A stretch of 43,985 nt of DNA from NCBI GenBank assembly GCA_944383835.1, contig CALWRE010000008.1:1-43985 (forward strand). Direction: 5' to 3'. A model generated the notes under the pieces. The model made no database searches, was not told the origin of the DNA, and saw nothing but the letters and a program-made list of their open reading frames with translations. Within the stretch, counting starts at the first letter, position 1. The number at the start of each line of letters is the position of its first letter. Position numbers and translations under genes: made by a program. This document shows, piece after piece, positions 7,749 to 15,932 of this stretch. Source of the stretch: an uncultured Lachnospiraceae bacterium. Lineage in GTDB: Bacteria > Bacillota > Clostridia > Lachnospirales > Lachnospiraceae.

Positions 7749-7955
7749 TCAAAGCCCCCTGCACGGCCGTATTTCAAAATAGGCTTCCATACGGTCACGG
7801 AATTCTTCTTTTTCCATATCGTACTCTTTACAAAGGCAGTTCTCGCATATCTGGTAATCCAGGTATCCGACTGATTTTGAACAACGGACGTCCCAACTGT
7901 TCAGTTCCTGTCCGCAAAGGGGGCAGCTAATGCCCAGCCAGCGCGCCTTATCCAT
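7749..7955 (-). CDS. Small zinc-ribbon protein, 68 aa
   Basis: The ATG at 7953-7955 is chosen because AAAGGAGG lies 6 bases upstream; longer versions would run across the neighbouring gene. Two Cys pairs, CPLCGQ near residue 12 and CENCLC near residue 40, form a zinc-ribbon or rubredoxin-like knuckle. It overlaps the gene before it by 8 bases and ends 1 base before the start of the next gene. Its role is unknown. Confidence 0.65.
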   Translation of the reverse strand: MDKARWLGISCPLCGQELNSWDVRCSKSVGYLDYQICENCLCKEYDMEKEEFRDRMEAYFEIRPCRGL

Positions 7956-8370
7956 TTTCATCCTCCTTTGCGAATACATGCAGATATAGGTTGTAGTCTT
8001 TGCTCCGTGTGATACAGCGCAGCCAATATGTGCATCGTTCGCCTTCAAAATAAAAGTTGTATTCGTCCCCGCACCCATGGACTGCCGCCTCCGGATGCTT
8101 TCCGCAGAACTTCCTAAGAGCTGCGAGATCCCGAAAGGCATCGTCCGCAGTCAGGCGTTCATACATCAAATCAGCCTCCCGGCAGACTTGCGGCGTAGCA
8201 AGCTCTTCACGGCACGGCCAAATCGTATTCCACCATCTGTATCCGTCATAATCAGCACGGATATGGAAGATTTTTTTACAGCTGACAAGACTGCCATCCG
8301 CTTTGCCATATTCCCGCAGAAGATATGGACGTTGGGTTTTTAATTCGGATAAAATCGAAGCTCTTTTCAT
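7948..8370 (-). CDS. Hypothetical protein, 140 aa
   Basis: The ATG follows an AAAGGAATCCTGAGTT leader by a good distance and lies 15 bases after the preceding stop. The protein is soluble, with scattered Cys and many aromatic residues (YDGYRWWNTIWPC, YNFYFEGERCTYWLRC). I do not recognise a family. It overlaps the zinc-ribbon gene after it, in keeping with the compact Cys-rich block. Confidence 0.6.
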   Translation of the reverse strand: MKRASILSELKTQRPYLLREYGKADGSLVSCKKIFHIRADYDGYRWWNTIWPCREELATPQVCREADLMYERLTADDAFRDLAALRKFCGKHPEAAVHGCGDEYNFYFEGERCTYWLRCITRSKDYNLYLHVFAKEDENG

Positions 8371-8385
8371 AACTCAGGATTCCTT

Positions 8386-8925
8386 TCATTTTTCCACCCA
8401 TAGAGGGCAGTTGATACGAACCATTTGACCGGGTTCAGGAGCAAACTTGCATTTACTGATACCGCAGTCGTTGCAGTCGTGCAGCGCCGTGATGTCCTTA
8501 AAAAAATCCTTATAATCACTGAGCAGGACACTGGACTCACTGCACTTCGGACAATTCTCCTGTTTCTCTGTGCTTGTCAATACACAGCCTTCTGTTTCAT
8601 CATAGCAGCCACAATCCAGGCACTCGTTTTTCCTCCGCTTGTTTTCGATATACTCCTGCAAATCATTTTCGCAGGGGAGATACAACTTGCCATTTTCTAC
8701 ACAACGGAACAGGTCGCAGTCTTTATTGGTTGCCGCTTCATAAAAGCTCTCATACGAGTAGTCGTATTTGCTTTCATAAATATATCCCGGCACACAAAAT
8801 CCAAGGCTGCAGTCAATCCGCTGCTGGCGGGAAATCTTGAAGAAATCCTTCTCCTGTGCAGTAAATTTTCTCTCCGGTATAAAGTGAAAGCCGCCATATT
8901 CGAATATCTGATTTTTCATCATCAA
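8386..8925 (-). CDS. Cys-rich hypothetical protein, 179 aa
   Basis: The start is one of two adjacent ATG codons near 8917-8925, preceded by GAAAGG. Fourteen Cys residues include ECLDCGCYD, NCPKCSE and DCNDCGISKC, suggesting two or more zinc knuckles in the C-terminal half. The N-terminal half (FEYGGFHFIPERKFTAQEKDF) resembles the opening seen in mobile-element proteins of unknown role, and I do not assign a family. A terminator-like hairpin lies directly before its ribosome site. Confidence 0.65.
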   Translation of the reverse strand: MMMKNQIFEYGGFHFIPERKFTAQEKDFFKISRQQRIDCSLGFCVPGYIYESKYDYSYESFYEAATNKDCDLFRCVENGKLYLPCENDLQEYIENKRRKNECLDCGCYDETEGCVLTSTEKQENCPKCSESSVLLSDYKDFFKDITALHDCNDCGISKCKFAPEPGQMVRINCPLWVEK

Positions 8926-8940
8926 TCAACCTTTCTCAAA

Positions 8941-8984
8941 AAAGAAAAGAGAACAGGGCCGATTGTCTCAGCCTTGTTCTCTCT
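8941..8984 (-). terminator. Terminator-like hairpin just before gene 8386-8925
   Basis: AGAGAACAGGGC and GCCTTGTTCTCT pair over about 11 of 12 positions across an 11-base loop. On the minus strand TTTTCTTTTTT follows and runs to the GAAAGG ribosome site, leaving no room for a promoter. It may terminate the Fic operon or attenuate expression of the next gene. Confidence 0.75.
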
Positions 8985-9008
8985 TAACCTGCTGCACCAG
9001 TTTTCGGA

Positions 9009-9725
9009 CTACTTTTCGTCCAAATACTGATGCGGCCGTTCTTTGTAATCGGACACCTTGTAGTCCCCGATTTTCTCATATTTCCCGTCGGAAGAAGCTC
9101 CGGCGGTTTCCGGTTTGGCTTCTTCTCCGAGAACGGCATCATAAAATATCCGTTCCAGATACTCATACTTGGAATAAATGCCCTGTGACGCCCAGACAAG
9201 CGCATTTCGCACATACGACGCATGGACGCGGAACATCTCATGTTCCACTTCAAAGCCGAGTGATTTGGCAAACAGGATAGCAAATACGATCACGCTTCGG
9301 GTATTCCCCTCACGGAAGGGATGCGTCTGCCAGATCTGCGCGATGATGCGGACCATGCGGAAGACAATCTCCCGGTCATTTTCCCCGTTTCGGTGGAGTT
9401 TGGCGATTTCCTTCATGGAAGCCGCCAGTTGTTTTTTAATCTCTTTGGGATAAGCATACCGGACGGTATCGCCGCCGAGCACGTCTTCCGGCTTTATCAT
9501 CTGGATTTCCCGAAATTCCCCGGCCCACTCATAAATCTGGCCGAAAATTGTGCGGTGAATATCTTTCAGGGTTTCTGTGTCGAATTTTTCATACTGCCGG
9601 TTATAGATGCCAGCCATCGCTAAATTCGTGATGTCCGCCTCCGCTTTCCGCAAAAGATCGGCGTCCTTAATGCCGGCAAGGTTTTTCAGCACGTCCGCGT
9701 CATCATATAAATAGGGGTCTCTCAT
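9009..9725 (-). CDS. Fic-family AMP-transferase (toxin)
   Basis: This is a 238-residue Fic/DOC protein. The complete core motif HPFREGNTR spans residues about 135-143, with His as the catalytic base. The flap region upstream (IYEWAGEFREIQMIKP) is also typical. Fic enzymes transfer AMP or similar groups from nucleotides to hydroxyl side chains of target proteins. No inhibitory helix motif is visible in this protein itself, so inhibition should come from a partner. The preceding gene overlaps it by 4 bases (ATGA) and has an antitoxin-like segment. The C-terminal 30 residues are charged and probably disordered. Confidence 0.9.
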   Translation of the reverse strand: MRDPYLYDDADVLKNLAGIKDADLLRKAEADITNLAMAGIYNRQYEKFDTETLKDIHRTIFGQIYEWAGEFREIQMIKPEDVLGGDTVRYAYPKEIKKQLAASMKEIAKLHRNGENDREIVFRMVRIIAQIWQTHPFREGNTRSVIVFAILFAKSLGFEVEHEMFRVHASYVRNALVWASQGIYSKYEYLERIFYDAVLGEEAKPETAGASSDGKYEKIGDYKVSDYKERPHQYLDEK

Positions 9726-10252
9726 GGCTGAACCTCCGTTTTAAAACCATACCGCCGGAGCGTTGCTTCAAAAACGGAAAGGTAAGACGTTTTCCCATCC
9801 TGCCAGTCGGCAAGCCCTTTGGAGGTCTGCTCGCTGGCCGGGACTCCCTCGATGGCGTTCATCGCGTCGGCAAAAGAAATGCAGCGTCCTTTCTGCTCGG
9901 CGGAAAGCATATCCATGCCCGCTCCCAGCTTCTGTAATAGCAGCCGGCGGTCCAAGCCATGCCCGATCAACCGGGCTGCCTGTTCCAGCTCGTTCAGGCG
10001 GGTATTCACTTTCGGGAGCTCCTCTTCGTATTGTTTCCGCAGGCGAATCTGTTCGGAAACCCTATCCACCTTATCCTTTTTCAGATATATTCCGGCCATT
10101 TTCCCGGAAACCCTGTTTTGCAGATAGTGGTAGGTCTTGCCGTTGATATTCTTTTTCGAGATATACCCCTGCGGAAGAACAGACAATTCTTTTTGCAGTC
10201 TTGCCTTTTTCTCCAGCAGCTTCGTGTACTCCATGACAATGGTGTTATCCAT
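9722..10252 (-). CDS. Probable Fic antitoxin with long N-terminal extension
   Basis: This is a 176-residue protein directly before and overlapping the fic gene. Residues about 8-105 are coiled-coil-like and contain a KTYHYLQNRVSGK segment. Residues about 125-170 (FADAMNAIEGVPASEQT then GLADWQDGKTS) resemble the VbhA-type antitoxin helix that blocks the Fic active site through an S/T-x-x-x-E-G motif. Here the Glu-Gly is present, but the Ser/Thr position is Met. VbhA is only about 60 residues long, so the extension is unusual. The partnership is strongly supported by gene order and overlap; the inhibition mechanism is inferred. Confidence 0.65.
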   Translation of the reverse strand: MDNTIVMEYTKLLEKKARLQKELSVLPQGYISKKNINGKTYHYLQNRVSGKMAGIYLKKDKVDRVSEQIRLRKQYEEELPKVNTRLNELEQAARLIGHGLDRRLLLQKLGAGMDMLSAEQKGRCISFADAMNAIEGVPASEQTSKGLADWQDGKTSYLSVFEATLRRYGFKTEVQP

Positions 10253-10493
10253 CTGTATTACCCGCTTTCAATTTGATCCCACACACGGGACAATAATTCA
10301 TTTTTTCCGTATAATATGCCGTACTGCCGCAGCAGTAGCCATCATAATATAATTCATGTATCAAGGCAGATTTATATCTCGCCGTTGCTTTACCTGATTG
10401 ACCGCGCCGCATTTCCATATATTCAGCCTCTGTCTGCTTGAACTTTTCAAGTTGTTCGCAGAATGGGCATGTCGGTATATCCTTATTATCCAT
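10245..10493 (-). CDS. Small zinc-binding protein leading the Fic operon
   Basis: The ATG at 10491-10493 gives 82 residues. CPFCEQ near the N-terminus and CPVCG near the C-terminus form a zinc ribbon, and a CC pair lies between them. AAAGGA precedes the start by 7 bases and falls almost at the predicted transcript start. The gene overlaps the antitoxin gene by 8 bases, making a three-gene operon with antitoxin and Fic. It could be a regulator of the module; no function is known. Confidence 0.65.
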   Translation of the reverse strand: MDNKDIPTCPFCEQLEKFKQTEAEYMEMRRGQSGKATARYKSALIHELYYDGYCCGSTAYYTEKMNYCPVCGIKLKAGNTDG

Positions 10494-10509
10494 TTTCAAT
10501 TCCTTTCAT

Positions 10510-10538
10510 AGTATATCACATTTTAACCTATTCGTCAA
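10510..10538 (-). promoter_or_regulatory. Sigma-A promoter of the Fic module
   Basis: On the minus strand TTGACG (10533-10538) and TATACT (10510-10515) are spaced by 17 bp, with TGA just before the -10 giving an extended -10. The expected start, near 10503, leaves a leader of only 10-13 bases before the ATG at 10493, so the ribosome site would be at the very 5' end. Confidence 0.8.
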
Positions 10539-10573
10539 TTTACAAATAGCGTTTGCAGGTTAAATCATCTCCG

Positions 10574-10999
10574 TTATTTTGTGTCTTGGCTGCCTGTTTC
10601 AATCCGGTAGTCAATGTCCGGCTTCATCGGCCAGCACGGTTCTCCATCGAGCGCATTGTTCGTAGATGAATGCAAGAGGTCGTGACGTTCCATCGGAAGT
10701 TCTCCCGGCTCCGTGTATTTCCACACATATTCGTCTTCATCCTTGAAAACCATGCGGTCCCAGCCGTCCACACCAATAAACCTCATTTTCTTTATCTTAC
10801 GGGGTGTTGGAATCAGTTCAAAATCACTGGCTTCTTCCGGGCGAAGAGGATGTGCGTATTCAATATATCCCCATGCCTCCCGTCCGATTTCCTCACAATA
10901 GGTCTTATTCTCATAATTGTGGATTTCGGTTATCTTGTTGTTTTCCGGCTCCGGATAGCTTCCCGGTGTAATCGGGCACTGTGTACTGTAATATCTCAT
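10574..10999 (-). CDS. Hypothetical protein, 141 aa
   Basis: This is a soluble protein opening with MRYYSTQCPITPGSYP, a start I associate with small unassigned proteins on phages and mobile elements. It is rich in aromatic and acidic residues and has no membrane segment. It lies 22 bases after a 56-codon gene. A GAGGGAA ribosome site precedes the ATG. No function is assigned. Confidence 0.6.
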   Translation of the reverse strand: MRYYSTQCPITPGSYPEPENNKITEIHNYENKTYCEEIGREAWGYIEYAHPLRPEEASDFELIPTPRKIKKMRFIGVDGWDRMVFKDEDEYVWKYTEPGELPMERHDLLHSSTNNALDGEPCWPMKPDIDYRIETGSQDTK

Positions 11000-11021
11000 T
11001 TCTATTCCCTCAATTCTTCAA

Positions 11022-11192
11022 TCATAGATGGATACTTTGAATTTCTTCAAGATGCTGATGATAAACTTGGCTGTGAATTTCCGCCAACTCCGGCATGGTC
11101 AGCTTTTCGAGCTGTTCTTCGGTATACTTTCCGTGCCCCCATGCCAGAATATCCATGATCCAGCAGTAGCGTTTTTCCAGTCTTCCCATCAT
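11022..11192 (-). CDS. Small hypothetical protein, 56 aa
   Basis: The ATG at 11190-11192 is chosen because the end of the YopX gene supplies a GGAGGG site 8 bases upstream. The peptide is helical (KYTEEQLEKLTMPELAEIHSQ) and has no Cys cluster. It begins 4 bases after the YopX stop. It is not recognised. Confidence 0.5.
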   Translation of the reverse strand: MMGRLEKRYCWIMDILAWGHGKYTEEQLEKLTMPELAEIHSQVYHQHLEEIQSIHL

Positions 11193-11196
11193 CTTT

Positions 11197-11610
11197 TCAT
11201 CCCTCCAGCAGTTCCGGATTATCATAGATGTTTCCGATTACCCCCGCGCCTTCAGCAATAAGATTGTCAACCGGTTTATAGAACGTGCTGACGCTATCTT
11301 TCAAATAACTCTTCTGGGAAGCATATAAGCAGCCGCTTTTCCATTCAATCACGTATAAGCGGTGCTTCAATTTCAGGATATCACCCTCAAAAACCTTCGT
11401 GCCGTTTTTGTCATCGATTCCTGCATATTGTCCCACTGTGTCCGTATAAACCGGCATCTTTTTAATTGGCTCATAGGTATAAATCACGGAAAAATCCCCT
11501 TTTCCCTGAAAAATACCGCCGTAAACCCAATTTGCATCTATGGGCTTGCCGTTCATAAGAACTCTTTCCCCTTTTCTGCGGGTTTGCCCACGGAATAATA
11601 AGTCTCGCAT
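11197..11610 (-). CDS. YopX-family protein
   Basis: This 137-residue protein matches the YopX family of phage and mobile-element proteins: it opens with RDLLFRGQTRRKG, contains WVYGGIF, VGQYAGIDDKNGTKVFEGDIL and ends GVIGNIYDNPELLEG. Family members fold as small beta-barrels of unknown role and usually lie in replication or accessory regions. It follows the methyltransferase-helicase gene by 25 bases. AGAAAGG precedes the ATG. Confidence 0.85.
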   Translation of the reverse strand: MRDLLFRGQTRRKGERVLMNGKPIDANWVYGGIFQGKGDFSVIYTYEPIKKMPVYTDTVGQYAGIDDKNGTKVFEGDILKLKHRLYVIEWKSGCLYASQKSYLKDSVSTFYKPVDNLIAEGAGVIGNIYDNPELLEG

Positions 11611-11635
11611 TGTAGATTCATCCTTTCTGTAAATA

Positions 11636-14600
11636 TCATGCTATTTGCTGTTCGCCCCAGCGGATATGGAAATTCCCTTCTTCATCCTGCTCACGATACA
11701 TGAGCAGCGAAAGAAGGTCATAATCCACGCCGAAACGATCATAGATTTCGTCCAGGTTTGTATCCTGGCCTTTCATAAATAAATTGATTTTCTCCTTTGC
11801 CATCACCATCTGCATCAGGTTGGATTCAATGCTTCCCGCATAGGTAACAAAGTAAATATCCTTCCATTCCGTTGAATTGTAGCGGACAAACCGCATATAG
11901 AACTGGCTCATTTTGGCGTTGTTGTAGTGCATCTCCGGAATAATGACCTTGTTCACATACTCGAAATTGACGCTGGACGGAAGGCTCTGCTGCGTACACA
12001 GCAAAATCCCGTTCCCGCTCTCTTTCAATGTCTTCCGCAGCTTCCGCCTTTGAGCAAAGCTGGTTGTCCCGCCCGTCACCGCAAAAACGGCGCGGTTCGG
12101 GAACGCTGTTTCCAGCGCCGCTTTGTAAGAATCCAAAACAACCTTGTGCCGGACGCCTATGGCTATAATTTCATTTTCGAACTGGCCGGCCAGCTCCACA
12201 ACACGGCGTATTTTGGTGGGTATGCCGCCCTGATATTCTACAACCGTGTCCGGCGCCGCGCTGATCCGCAGAAGCAACGTAATCTGCTGCATCAGACGCA
12301 TCATGGCGTCCTTCCGGGAATTTCCCGTGCTGGCGAAGTAGTTTTCCCGCATTTTCCGGAACTCCTCCATCGCCATTTGATACACAGCCCGTTCATCTTG
12401 GGTAAACGATACCGGCTCCTGATGAATCCGTCGAATTTCCCTGCCGACGATTTCCGGAAAGGTCCGGGTAATGACCGTCTTGCCGAGAATTTCGCTGAGA
12501 GCGTCCGCGTTGTAAATGTCCTGTGTGCGCTGCCCCACGCCGAATACGGTAATCTTTTCCGGCAGATGGGAGGCTGTGAACAGCCGGTAGCCCTCTTTAT
12601 ATGCGGGGATAGGCTGTCCAAAATAGGGATTCACCTTGCTGGATAAAAAATCGTCGCCGCGTTCATAATGGTAAATCCTTGGACTCCATGACAGCATGTT
12701 GGCCGAATTGTTATACATCAGCTCCAGCTGCGGCGCAAACTCCGAAATATTGTTCCGTGTGCTTGTGCCGGTTGTCAGCAGTTTGCAGCGGCAGCGCCGG
12801 AAACAGTCCAGTACGGACTTGGCCCGGATGCTGGAAGGGTTTGTCATCTCATCGCTCTCATCAAAGATAAGGTGCAGTTTTTGCCCGTACCTCCGCACCC
12901 ACCGTTTAATCTGGCGCCGGTATGTACCCAGCTTATTCAGCGTAAGGAGGACAAAATCGCCTTTTTGGATTTTCTCCAAATCTGATAGCCGTTCTACAAA
13001 AACATAGGGCAAGCCATAATTTGGCAAGACCTCGTCCCAGTTGTTGCGGATAGAGATGGCAGGGGATATCACCCAGGTATGATGGACGTTCTGCTTTTCC
13101 ATCCGGTATAGCCCCGAGGCGATACCGGCCAGCGTTTTACCGCTGCCTTGTTCCCATTGGAGCAGCCCGTACCGCTTTTGCAGCATCAGGTTTAGATCGT
13201 GCCGCTGGATCTCGTTGAGGCGGATTTCCTCTTCGTTCTCTGCATCCCATAGGTGAAAGTTTTCCAGCCACGCGCCAATCTCCGGATCCTCCTCCATAGT
13301 GGCAAAGGGCCGGTTTTGGCCGACGTATTCCCGCTGTTTTTTTCTCACCAGGCGTTCATAACCGGGAAATTCCCACGCGCCGTCTGAAGAAACAATTTCA
13401 TACATCGGGACAGGCGCCCGTTTTTCCTCTGGAATCTGCCGGCGCGCCTTGCCGCTGTAGCCCTTATAAATAAAATCATAGTCCCGCTTCACCAAGGCGA
13501 TCTTGTCCTGCGGCGGCCGGGCGTTCTGCTTTTGAAGGGTGCGTTTCAGACAGGCAAGCACTTTGGCCTCCGTCAGCCTCTTTTTTGCCCATTCCTCGTA
13601 CTTCATATCCTTGGGCTGCGTCTCCGTGCAGAACCGGTAAAAATACTCGTAGCACTTAGCATAGCTTTCCTTCAGCTTCGGATGGCACTTTATCTGATAG
13701 AGCATTTTCTGTACCTGGTATAGAAATCCCTCCGACAGCTCTTTTTCCTTTGCCAGTTCCCGCACCGCGGAATAACGGTTCTTTTTCAGCAGCTTAATAG
13801 CGCCTTGCAGAAGATGTTCAGAAATCCATTCCGCTTCTTTCCCACAATCAAAGCCGGCGGTTAAAAACCGATTCACTTTGATGTGATACGGCTGTACCTC
13901 AATGCCTTCACCGCGCTTCTGCCAGAATTGCAGCTTAATCGGATAATGCCGCACTCCCAAAAAAGAAAAAGCGTTCGAAGGCAAAGCCACATGCCCCAAA
14001 AAGCTGAAGCGTTCTTCCATCTCCCGGATAGATGTTCCATCGGAAAAATCATCCGACAAAAAGGACGCGGGGACAATCATCGCCAGAATTCCAAACGGCT
14101 TTAGCAGTTCCGCCGCTTTCCGGCAGTAATAGAGCTGTGAAAGGATTTTCTCCCCGTCGTCTACCCACCACCGCAGGTTATACGGCGGGTTCCCGACCAC
14201 ATAATCAAAGCGGACGGGCGGTTGGTAGGAACGGATGTCGCCGTTCACCAGATTCGCATGAGGATAGAGATATCCCGCCACTTTATATGCCTTAATGTCC
14301 AGCTCACAGCCGTACAGATTGTTTTCTGCCGGCATGAAATTGAAAAAGGCCCCCGCGCCGCAGGTCAGGTCAGCCACAGCCGCGTCCGGCGGCGGGGACA
14401 ATGCTTCCGCAACCAGACGGCAAAGCAGCGGAGGGGTGAAAAACTGCCCGTTCTCGATTTCTTTCTTGGCCTCGCTGTACGAAGCGTAATTTTCGTAATC
14501 CTGCCGGCGCAGTCCGTGCAGGCCGCCGTCACCGGTATACAGGTTATAGATATCGCCGCCGCTGATCCCATACTCACCAGCTTTGCCGCTATCAATCAGA

Positions 14601-14671
14601 TACAGCAGCTTTTCATTGGTTTCCTGCCGTCTTTCCTGCGGTACAGCGGTATCGCAAACCGCGTATTTCAT
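11636..14671 (-). CDS. N6-adenine methyltransferase-SNF2-type helicase fusion
   Basis: This is a 1011-residue protein. The ATG at 14669-14671 follows GGAGG and overlaps the upstream stop (ATGA). Residues about 70-300 form a class I methyltransferase with the SAM motif DLTCGAGAFF (about 101) and catalytic NPPY (about 161), the N6-adenine signature. Residues about 490-1000 form a superfamily-2 helicase with Walker A QGSGKT (about 512), a DESD box (about 605), a TTGTS motif and a C-terminal helicase domain (TGGTTSFAQRR, RFVRYNS). No nuclease motif is visible. The order methylase then helicase resembles phage DarB-like and other antirestriction or DNA-remodelling proteins rather than type ISP restriction enzymes. 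It may mark or protect element DNA. Confidence 0.85.
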   Translation of the reverse strand: MKYAVCDTAVPQERRQETNEKLLYLIDSGKAGEYGISGGDIYNLYTGDGGLHGLRRQDYENYASYSEAKKEIENGQFFTPPLLCRLVAEALSPPPDAAVADLTCGAGAFFNFMPAENNLYGCELDIKAYKVAGYLYPHANLVNGDIRSYQPPVRFDYVVGNPPYNLRWWVDDGEKILSQLYYCRKAAELLKPFGILAMIVPASFLSDDFSDGTSIREMEERFSFLGHVALPSNAFSFLGVRHYPIKLQFWQKRGEGIEVQPYHIKVNRFLTAGFDCGKEAEWISEHLLQGAIKLLKKNRYSAVRELAKEKELSEGFLYQVQKMLYQIKCHPKLKESYAKCYEYFYRFCTETQPKDMKYEEWAKKRLTEAKVLACLKRTLQKQNARPPQDKIALVKRDYDFIYKGYSGKARRQIPEEKRAPVPMYEIVSSDGAWEFPGYERLVRKKQREYVGQNRPFATMEEDPEIGAWLENFHLWDAENEEEIRLNEIQRHDLNLMLQKRYGLLQWEQGSGKTLAGIASGLYRMEKQNVHHTWVISPAISIRNNWDEVLPNYGLPYVFVERLSDLEKIQKGDFVLLTLNKLGTYRRQIKRWVRRYGQKLHLIFDESDEMTNPSSIRAKSVLDCFRRCRCKLLTTGTSTRNNISEFAPQLELMYNNSANMLSWSPRIYHYERGDDFLSSKVNPYFGQPIPAYKEGYRLFTASHLPEKITVFGVGQRTQDIYNADALSEILGKTVITRTFPEIVGREIRRIHQEPVSFTQDERAVYQMAMEEFRKMRENYFASTGNSRKDAMMRLMQQITLLLRISAAPDTVVEYQGGIPTKIRRVVELAGQFENEIIAIGVRHKVVLDSYKAALETAFPNRAVFAVTGGTTSFAQRRKLRKTLKESGNGILLCTQQSLPSSVNFEYVNKVIIPEMHYNNAKMSQFYMRFVRYNSTEWKDIYFVTYAGSIESNLMQMVMAKEKINLFMKGQDTNLDEIYDRFGVDYDLLSLLMYREQDEEGNFHIRWGEQQIA

Positions 14672-15576
14672 TTCTTCACCTCCATCAGCGGACAAGAGCC
14701 AAGAAACTCGGAAACAAACCGGCCTGCATAGTCCTTGCTTTTGAATTTGATATCTACGCGGCCATTCTTAAACATCCGCAGCGATTGGAGCTTCGTGTAA
14801 TTAGAAAAAATGACAACTGGGTCTTCCCGATAGCTCCAGCCAAGGAGCTTGGAGATAGCCGCGGGATAATATCCAAACGTCCCTGTTTCAAAATATGCCA
14901 GTCCTATCAGGATGCTTTTCATTTTGTCATTCAGCTCCCATTTACCAAACATACTTTCAAAGCGGCAGCCATAGGTAAACCGGATCGTATCGCTTTTCAG
15001 TTCGTACTCTGCCTTACCGGTATAAGTACACCAGGCTGCCTTATGGCACGCTTCCTTGATTTCATCCAGCGCCCGTTCCAGAAAGGTCCGGCCTCCGAGC
15101 TGAATAAAAATCTGATCCAGCACGTCTTTGTAGTCTACCTCCATAGAGCGCAGCTTTTGATGATATCCTGCTATCGCTTCTGTATTCGGAGAGTGGTAAT
15201 CGCTTTTGGGTTTATGCGGCAGCAACACATCAATGACGGTATTAGAGTCAAGAGATACGTTATAGCTGTGATTAAAATATCGCACCAGGTTGGAAATAAA
15301 CAGCTCATTCAGTTCTTCCAGCTGATTCCGGATATCCTGTTCAGAAAAATGGGGGAGATGGATATATCTCTGCACATTGTTCCAGATTTCCTCAATCGGC
15401 TTTAAGGTTTCTGCCTGACGATTAACGATATCTGTCCACATATACTCCAATTCGCTTAATGAAGCTTTGGCGTCCACATACGCCGCCTGATGCGCCTCGC
15501 AGAACTTCCGGTCCGTTTCCGAAATCCGGTTGTCCGCGCTGACCTGCACCGCGTCCAGCTTATCTAAAGCGTTCAT
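14668..15576 (-). CDS. Hypothetical protein paired with the methylase-helicase
   Basis: This is a 302-residue soluble protein with helical N-terminal half and a mixed C-terminal domain (EYELKSDTIRFTYGCRFESMFGKWELND). I do not recognise a family. It overlaps the methyltransferase-helicase gene by 4 bases, so the two are translationally coupled and may act together. AAAGAAAGG precedes the ATG, and a terminator-like hairpin lies just upstream in the leader. Confidence 0.7.
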   Translation of the reverse strand: MNALDKLDAVQVSADNRISETDRKFCEAHQAAYVDAKASLSELEYMWTDIVNRQAETLKPIEEIWNNVQRYIHLPHFSEQDIRNQLEELNELFISNLVRYFNHSYNVSLDSNTVIDVLLPHKPKSDYHSPNTEAIAGYHQKLRSMEVDYKDVLDQIFIQLGGRTFLERALDEIKEACHKAAWCTYTGKAEYELKSDTIRFTYGCRFESMFGKWELNDKMKSILIGLAYFETGTFGYYPAAISKLLGWSYREDPVVIFSNYTKLQSLRMFKNGRVDIKFKSKDYAGRFVSEFLGSCPLMEVKK

Positions 15577-15604
15577 AAATCAAAATCCTTTCTTTAATTC
15601 TGTT

Positions 15605-15666
15605 AAGAAAAATGAAAGGACAGCACAGCCGGTTTGGCTATGCTGTCCCTGTTGTCTTTTCATTAT
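15605..15666 (-). terminator. Terminator-like leader hairpin before gene 14668-15576
   Basis: GGACAGCA pairs with TGCTGTCC, extended inside by AGCC/GGCT and outside by AATGAAA/TTTCATT. On the minus strand TTTCATTTTT follows the main stem. Only about 29 bases separate it from the start codon, too few for a promoter, so it would lie inside any transcript of this gene. Confidence 0.75.
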
Positions 15667-15672
15667 CCCGGA

Positions 15673-15906
15673 TTACGCGCACATACGCAGTTCCAGCGGG
15701 GCTGCCGCCGCGCCTGGCACTGGGGCCGTTGACACCAGATAAACCGTATTCATGGTTTCAAACCTGACGGATATGTCGGTAACTTCCAAAATCTCAACAA
15801 CCCGCGAGGTGCGGATGACGCCGCCTCCGCGCTGAATCAATGCGCACTGTCCCTCTTTTAAAGGGAAGAGAAGACGTCCGCTCAAGGAAACATGCTTTTT
15901 CATCAT
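15673..15906 (-). CDS. Small beta-rich hypothetical protein, 77 aa
   Basis: The predicted chain is mostly beta strands (SGRLLFPLKEGQCALIQ, VVEILEVTDISVRFETMNTVYLV), suggesting a small SH3-like or OB-like barrel. GGAGG lies 12 bases before the first of two adjacent ATG codons. It sits between the sigma-like gene and the methylase operon. I do not recognise a family. Confidence 0.55.
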   Translation of the reverse strand: MMKKHVSLSGRLLFPLKEGQCALIQRGGGVIRTSRVVEILEVTDISVRFETMNTVYLVSTAPVPGAAAAPLELRMCA

Positions 15907-15932
15907 TCTTGTCTTGACCTCCTTACTCTTTC

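Noticed and set aside
11636-14671. Calling the methylase-helicase a restriction enzyme
   Set aside because: No nuclease motif is visible and the domain order differs from type ISP enzymes. Antirestriction or DNA remodelling is at least as likely.
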